Source: Actinomadura hibisca NBRC 15177
Lineage (GTDB): Bacteria; Actinomycetota; Actinomycetes; Streptosporangiales; Streptosporangiaceae
Length of the DNA: 64,000 nucleotides
Reading direction: 5' to 3'
Assembly: GCF_001552635.1 (NCBI RefSeq)
Contig: NZ_BCRO01000060.1
Coordinates: 1-64,000, forward strand
The translations under genes were made by a program, and so were the position numbers. Below, in pieces: positions 60,079 through 64,000 of the stretch (positions are counted from its first letter, which is position 1; each line of letters opens with the position of its first letter). Under the pieces are notes generated by a model. The model made no database searches. It was not told where the DNA came from and saw nothing but the letters and a program-made list of their open reading frames with translations.

Positions 60079-63000
60079 GCGTCGGCGCACCGGTCGCCAT
60101 CGTCGGCGTCGGGGCGGTCTTCCCCGGCGCGGGCACGGCGGCGGAACTGTGGCGCAACATCCGGGCCGGGGTGGACGCCATCACCGAGGTGCCCGCCGAC
60201 CGGTGGGACCCCGCGCTGTACTACGACCCGCAGGCGTACGGCCGGCCGCCCGAGAGCGACCGCTTCTACTGCCGTCGCGGCGGCTTCGTGGACGGCCTGG
60301 CGACCTTCGACCCGGCGCGGTTCGGCATCATGCCCGCCGCCGTCGCGGGCATGGAGCCCGACCAGCTCCTCGCGCTGCGCACCGCCGCCGAGGCCATCGC
60401 CGACGCGGGCGGCCCCGACCGGCTGCCCGACCGGTCCCGGATCGGCGTGGTGATCGGCCGGGGCGGCTACATCACCCCGGGCGTGGCGCGCTTCGACCAG
60501 CGGGTGCGCACCTCCCACCAGCTCGCGGCGGTCCTCGGCGAGCTGCTGCCCGACCTCGGCGCCGACCGCGTCGAGGAGGTCCGCCGCGCGTTCTGCGACC
60601 GGCTCGGCCCCGACGGCCCGGACGCGTCGGTCGGGCTGGTGCCGAACTTCGCCGCCTCCCGCATCGCCAACCGCTTCGACCTGCGCGGCCCCGCCTACAC
60701 GCTGGACGCGGCGTGCGCGTCGTCGCTGCTGGCGGTCGAGCACGCGGTGCGGATGTTGCGCTCCGGGCAGTGCGACGCGATGCTCGCCGGAGCCGTGCAC
60801 CACGCCCACCACGCGACGGTCTGGAGCGTGTTCAGCCAGCTCAGGGCGCTGAGCCCGAGCGAGCGCATCCGGCCGTTCGACGCCGCCGCCGACGGCACGC
60901 TCCTGGCGGAGGGCACCGGCGTGGTGCTGCTCAAGCGCCTCGCCGACGCCGAACGCGACGGCGACCGCGTCTACGCGGTGGTCCGCGGCGTCGGCTCCTC
61001 CAGCGACGGCCGCGCCGCCAGCATCATGAGCCCGCTGGTGGACGGCCAGGTCCTCGCCGTCGAGCGCGCCTGGGCCGACGCCGGGCTGGACCCCTCGGCC
61101 GCCGACGCCGTCGGGCTGGTGGAGGCGCACGGCACCGCGACCCCGGCCGGGGACGAGGCGGAGCTCGCCACGCTGCGCCGGGTGTTCGGCACCGCCGGGC
61201 CGCCGCTGCCGCTGGGCAGCGTCAAGTCGATGATCGGGCACGCGATGCCCGCCGCCGGGATCGCCGGGCTGATCAAGGCCGCGTGCGCGCTGCGCGACGG
61301 CGTCCTGCCGCCGACCCTGCACGTCGCCGAGCCGCACGCGGCGCTCGCGGGGACCCGTCTGCAACCGGTCGGCGCGCTGGCCGACTGGGAGCGCCCCGCC
61401 GGAGCCCCCCGCCGCGCGGTGGTGAACGCCTTCGGCTTCGGCGGCGCGAACGCCCACGTCATCCTCGAAGAGGCGCCCGCCGCCACCATGATCCCGGCCG
61501 GAGCGCCCGCCCTGGAACGCGTCGCCGGAGACGAGCCGGTGTTGCGCCTGACCGCCGACGACGAGCACGCCTTGGCCCGCCTGCTGGCCGCCCCCGACGC
61601 CGACCTGCTGGCGCGGGCCGGCGTAGAGCCCCCCGACCTGCCCTGTCGCCTCGCCATCGTCGGCCCCACGCCCCGCAAGCTGGACCTCGCCCGCGCCGTC
61701 GTGCGGCGCGGCACCCCGTGGCGTGGCCGTAGCGACATCTGGTTCACGCCCCGGCCGCTGCTGGCGACCGGCGGGCGGCTGGCCTTCCTGTTCCCCGGCT
61801 TCGAGCCCGCGTTCGCGCCGCGCGCCGACGACGTCGCCGACCACTTCGGCATGCCCCGGCCCGCGCTGACCGGCCGCACCGACCTGCTCGGTCACGCCGC
61901 CGACGTGATGGCCGTCGGCCGCCTGCTGGCCGGTGCGCTCGACGCGCTGGGCGTGCGGCCCGACCTGGTCGCCGGGCACAGCCTCGGCGAGTGGACCGCG
62001 ATGATCGTGGCGGGCGTGTACCCGGGCGACGCCGTCGCGTCGTTCATGGCGGCGGCCGAGCACGAGACCCTGGACGTGCCCGACGTCGCCTACGCCGCGC
62101 TGGGCTGCGGAGCGCACCGCGCCATGGAAGCGGTCGCTGAGACGCCGGACGTGGTGGTCTCGCACGACAACTGCCCGCACCAGTCGGTGGTCTGCGGGCC
62201 ACCCCGGCAGGTCCGCGAGATCCTGGCGCGGCTGGCCGGGGAGGGCGTGCTGGGCCAGGAGTTGCCGTTCCGGTCGGGGTTCCACACCCCCATGGCCGAG
62301 GCGTACCTGGGGCCGGTGCACCGCTCGTTCGAGGCGCTGCCGATCCGCGCGCCGCGCGTGCCGCTGTGGTCGGCGACGACCGTCGCGCCGTTCCCCGCCG
62401 AACCCGCGCGCGTGCGCGAGCTGGTGGTGCGGCACCTGCTGGAGCCGGTGCGGTTCAGCGAGCTGACCGAGGAACTGTACGCGGCGGGCGTGCGCGCGTT
62501 CGTGCAGGTAGGGCCGGGCAGCCTCACCGGGTTCGTCGGCGACCGGCTCGGCGACCGCGACCACCTGGCGATGGCCGTCAACGTGCCCAAACGCACCGGC
62601 ATGGAGCAGCTGCGGCGCGTCGTGGCAGCGCTGTGGGCAGAGGGCTACGGATCGTCGGCGCGGCCCGTCCCGGCGGCCGGGCATTCGGTGCGGCTCGACC
62701 TCGGCACGCCGCTGGTCCGGCTGGACGGCGCGGTGCCGCCGCTGCGCCCGCCGTCCGGCGTTGCCGAGCGTCCGGCCCTGCCCGCCGACCCGGTGTCGGC
62801 GGAGCTGGACGCGCTGCTGCGCGACGCCGCCGACAGCGCCCAGACCGTCCTGGACACGATGCGGCACGGCGTGCGGGCCCCCGCCGCGCCGCCCGCGCCC
62901 GCACCCCCCGCCGCAGTGCCCGCCGCCGTGCCCCAGGAGACCGAGCGGACCACCACCCGCACCTTCTCGCTGGAGGCCATGCCCTACGTCGCCGACCACT

Positions 63001-64000
63001 GCCTGATCCCGCAGCGGGCGGGCTGGCCGGACGTCTCCGACCGCTTCCCCGTCGTGCCGCTGACCACCCTGCTGGAGGTCATGGCCGACGCGGCGCGCGA
63101 GCTGCTCCCCGGCCTGACGGTGGTCGGGTTCGAGCGTGTCCAGGCGCTGCGCTGGGTGATCGCCGAACCCGCCACCACCACCGAGGTGCGCGCCCGCCTG
63201 GACGAGCCCGGCGGGCCGGTGCCGGGCGAGCCGCGCCGCGTCAAGGTCGTCATCGAGGGCCACACCGACGGCACCGTGCTGCTGGCCGCCCACCACCCGA
63301 TCCCGCCCGCGCCCGACCGCGCGCCGCTGACCGTCGAGCGGCCGCCCGTCGTCACCGGCGAGCGCTTCTACACCGAGCGCTGGATGTTCCACGGCCCCCT
63401 GTACCGGGGCGTCACCGGCATCTCCGCGCTCGCGGGCGACGGGCTGCGCGCCGAGCTGGCGTCCCTGCCCACGCCCGGCGCGCTCATGGACAGCGCCGGG
63501 CAGCTCTGCGGCCACTGGATCCAGGTCTACGGCGACAAGGACCAGACCGTCTTCCCGATCGGCATCGAGCGCGTCACCTGGTACGCGCCGCCGCCGCCCG
63601 TCGGGGCGCGCCTGGAGGCGACCGTCCGGAACCGTGCCGTCACCGGCGCGTCCGTCAAGTGCGACCTGGAGATGGTCGGCGCGGACGGCCGGCTGTGGGG
63701 CCGCATCGAGGGCTGGACCACCCACCGCTTCTACACCGACGAGCCGCTGTGGCGGATGCGCTTCACCCCCGAGGTGTCGGGCGTCGGCGAGCCGCAGCCC
63801 GGCGGGTGGACGCTGGCCCGCAAGCGCTGGGACGGCGCGTCCTCCCGCGACCTGCTGATGCGCCAGTACCTGAACGCCGCCGAACGCACCGCGTACCAGG
63901 GCCTCGCGCCCCGCGCGCAGGGGCCGTGGCTGCTGGGCCGGATCGCGGTCAAGGACGCGGTGCGGCACTGGTTGTGGGACCGGGGCCACGGCCCGCTGTT
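60075..64000 (+). CDS. Second synthase, KS-AT-DH (runs off the window)
   Basis: At least 1308 residues are visible and the gene continues past the window. KS is first (Cys214 in LDAACASSL, EAHGTATPAGD, GHAMPAAG). AT follows with Ser636 in GHSLGEW and His in GFHTPMAEA. A PS-DH domain then has ADHCLI and FPVVPLTTLLEVM in its first hotdog and a second hotdog with FHGPLYRGVTG and GALMDSAGQL. No ACP is seen in the visible part. The GTG start lies within the stop of the previous synthase (GTGA), so both are made together. The KS/AT/DH set complements the KR and NMO domains of the first protein to give a full reducing cycle. Confidence 0.88.
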   Translation, partial: MSVGAPVAIVGVGAVFPGAGTAAELWRNIRAGVDAITEVPADRWDPALYYDPQAYGRPPESDRFYCRRGGFVDGLATFDPARFGIMPAAVAGMEPDQLLALRTAAEAIADAGGPDRLPDRSRIGVVIGRGGYITPGVARFDQRVRTSHQLAAVLGELLPDLGADRVEEVRRAFCDRLGPDGPDASVGLVPNFAASRIANRFDLRGPAYTLDAACASSLLAVEHAVRMLRSGQCDAMLAGAVHHAHHATVWSVFSQLRALSPSERIRPFDAAADGTLLAEGTGVVLLKRLADAERDGDRVYAVVRGVGSSSDGRAASIMSPLVDGQVLAVERAWADAGLDPSAADAVGLVEAHGTATPAGDEAELATLRRVFGTAGPPLPLGSVKSMIGHAMPAAGIAGLIKAACALRDGVLPPTLHVAEPHAALAGTRLQPVGALADWERPAGAPRRAVVNAFGFGGANAHVILEEAPAATMIPAGAPALERVAGDEPVLRLTADDEHALARLLAAPDADLLARAGVEPPDLPCRLAIVGPTPRKLDLARAVVRRGTPWRGRSDIWFTPRPLLATGGRLAFLFPGFEPAFAPRADDVADHFGMPRPALTGRTDLLGHAADVMAVGRLLAGALDALGVRPDLVAGHSLGEWTAMIVAGVYPGDAVASFMAAAEHETLDVPDVAYAALGCGAHRAMEAVAETPDVVVSHDNCPHQSVVCGPPRQVREILARLAGEGVLGQELPFRSGFHTPMAEAYLGPVHRSFEALPIRAPRVPLWSATTVAPFPAEPARVRELVVRHLLEPVRFSELTEELYAAGVRAFVQVGPGSLTGFVGDRLGDRDHLAMAVNVPKRTGMEQLRRVVAALWAEGYGSSARPVPAAGHSVRLDLGTPLVRLDGAVPPLRPPSGVAERPALPADPVSAELDALLRDAADSAQTVLDTMRHGVRAPAAPPAPAPPAAVPAAVPQETERTTTRTFSLEAMPYVADHCLIPQRAGWPDVSDRFPVVPLTTLLEVMADAARELLPGLTVVGFERVQALRWVIAEPATTTEVRARLDEPGGPVPGEPRRVKVVIEGHTDGTVLLAAHHPIPPAPDRAPLTVERPPVVTGERFYTERWMFHGPLYRGVTGISALAGDGLRAELASLPTPGALMDSAGQLCGHWIQVYGDKDQTVFPIGIERVTWYAPPPPVGARLEATVRNRAVTGASVKCDLEMVGADGRLWGRIEGWTTHRFYTDEPLWRMRFTPEVSGVGEPQPGGWTLARKRWDGASSRDLLMRQYLNAAERTAYQGLAPRAQGPWLLGRIAVKDAVRHWLWDRGHGPL

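Noticed and set aside
59832..63989. Long open frame antisense to the second synthase
   Set aside because: Low-complexity translation without any recognisable motif; explained by GC-rich third positions of the sense gene.

Overview
The window reads as chromosome of a high-GC actinomycete. Almost all genes have G/C at third codon positions, GTG and TTG starts are common, and many neighbours overlap by ATGA or GTGA. The gene families are typical of actinobacteria: AccD6-like carboxyltransferase, PucR/FasR regulator, AceE-type E1, DUF3052, AhpE, GlnII, DUF6069 and DUF1023. A filamentous actinomycete related to Actinomadura or Streptomyces is my best guess; the exact genus is inference.

Layout. 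(1) 1-1.9 kb: a MarR regulator facing a small membrane-protein/F420-type oxidoreductase pair across a clear inverted-repeat operator. (2) 1.9-8.3 kb: the type II fatty-acid synthase operon, transcribed leftward as fasR-like, fabD, fabH, acpP, fabF, accD6-like. (3) 8.4-16.2 kb: two secreted DUF1023 alpha/beta hydrolases around a membrane acyltransferase, a NarL-type two-component system, an epoxide hydrolase, a WYL regulator and a VOC protein. (4) 16.3-22.9 kb: pyruvate dehydrogenase E1 (aceE), DUF1918, YjbQ, DUF3052, AhpE and a TrkA-linked K+ channel. (5) 23-31 kb: a compact Calvin-Benson module with phosphoribulokinase, a two-component system, a saccharopine-dehydrogenase-like protein, CbbR, red-type RuBisCO large and small subunits, and the CbbX activase. 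(6) 31-32.2 kb: a PAC2 protein and tRNA-Val(UAC).

(7) 32.2-37.8 kb: an accessory island of lower and mixed GC. It carries small orphan genes, an HTH-TPR regulator overlapping a flavoprotein, a DUF6414-like gene of strikingly low GC, a broken regulator fragment and a 2H (2'-5' RNA ligase-like) phosphoesterase. It lies between two similar terminator hairpins, one just after the tRNA. (8) 37.9-51 kb: a secreted 5'-nucleotidase, another HTH-TPR regulator, a SecY lacking its usual neighbours, a lipoprotein, a GlcD-like FAD oxidase, glnII with a GlnR-type box, an ArsR-like regulator, a universal stress protein and a short RelA/SpoT homologue that looks hydrolase-only.

(9) 51.2-64 kb (runs off the window): a PhaC-like alpha/beta protein with a Cys nucleophile, then two translationally coupled giant synthases. 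The first is NMO-NMO-KS-AT-ACP-KR and the second begins KS-AT-DH. They resemble polyunsaturated-fatty-acid (Pfa)-type secondary lipid synthases, with an unusual duplicated nitronate-monooxygenase-like (enoyl-reductase-like) N-terminus. Together with the Calvin module and the tRNA-flanked island, this is the most interesting part of the window.
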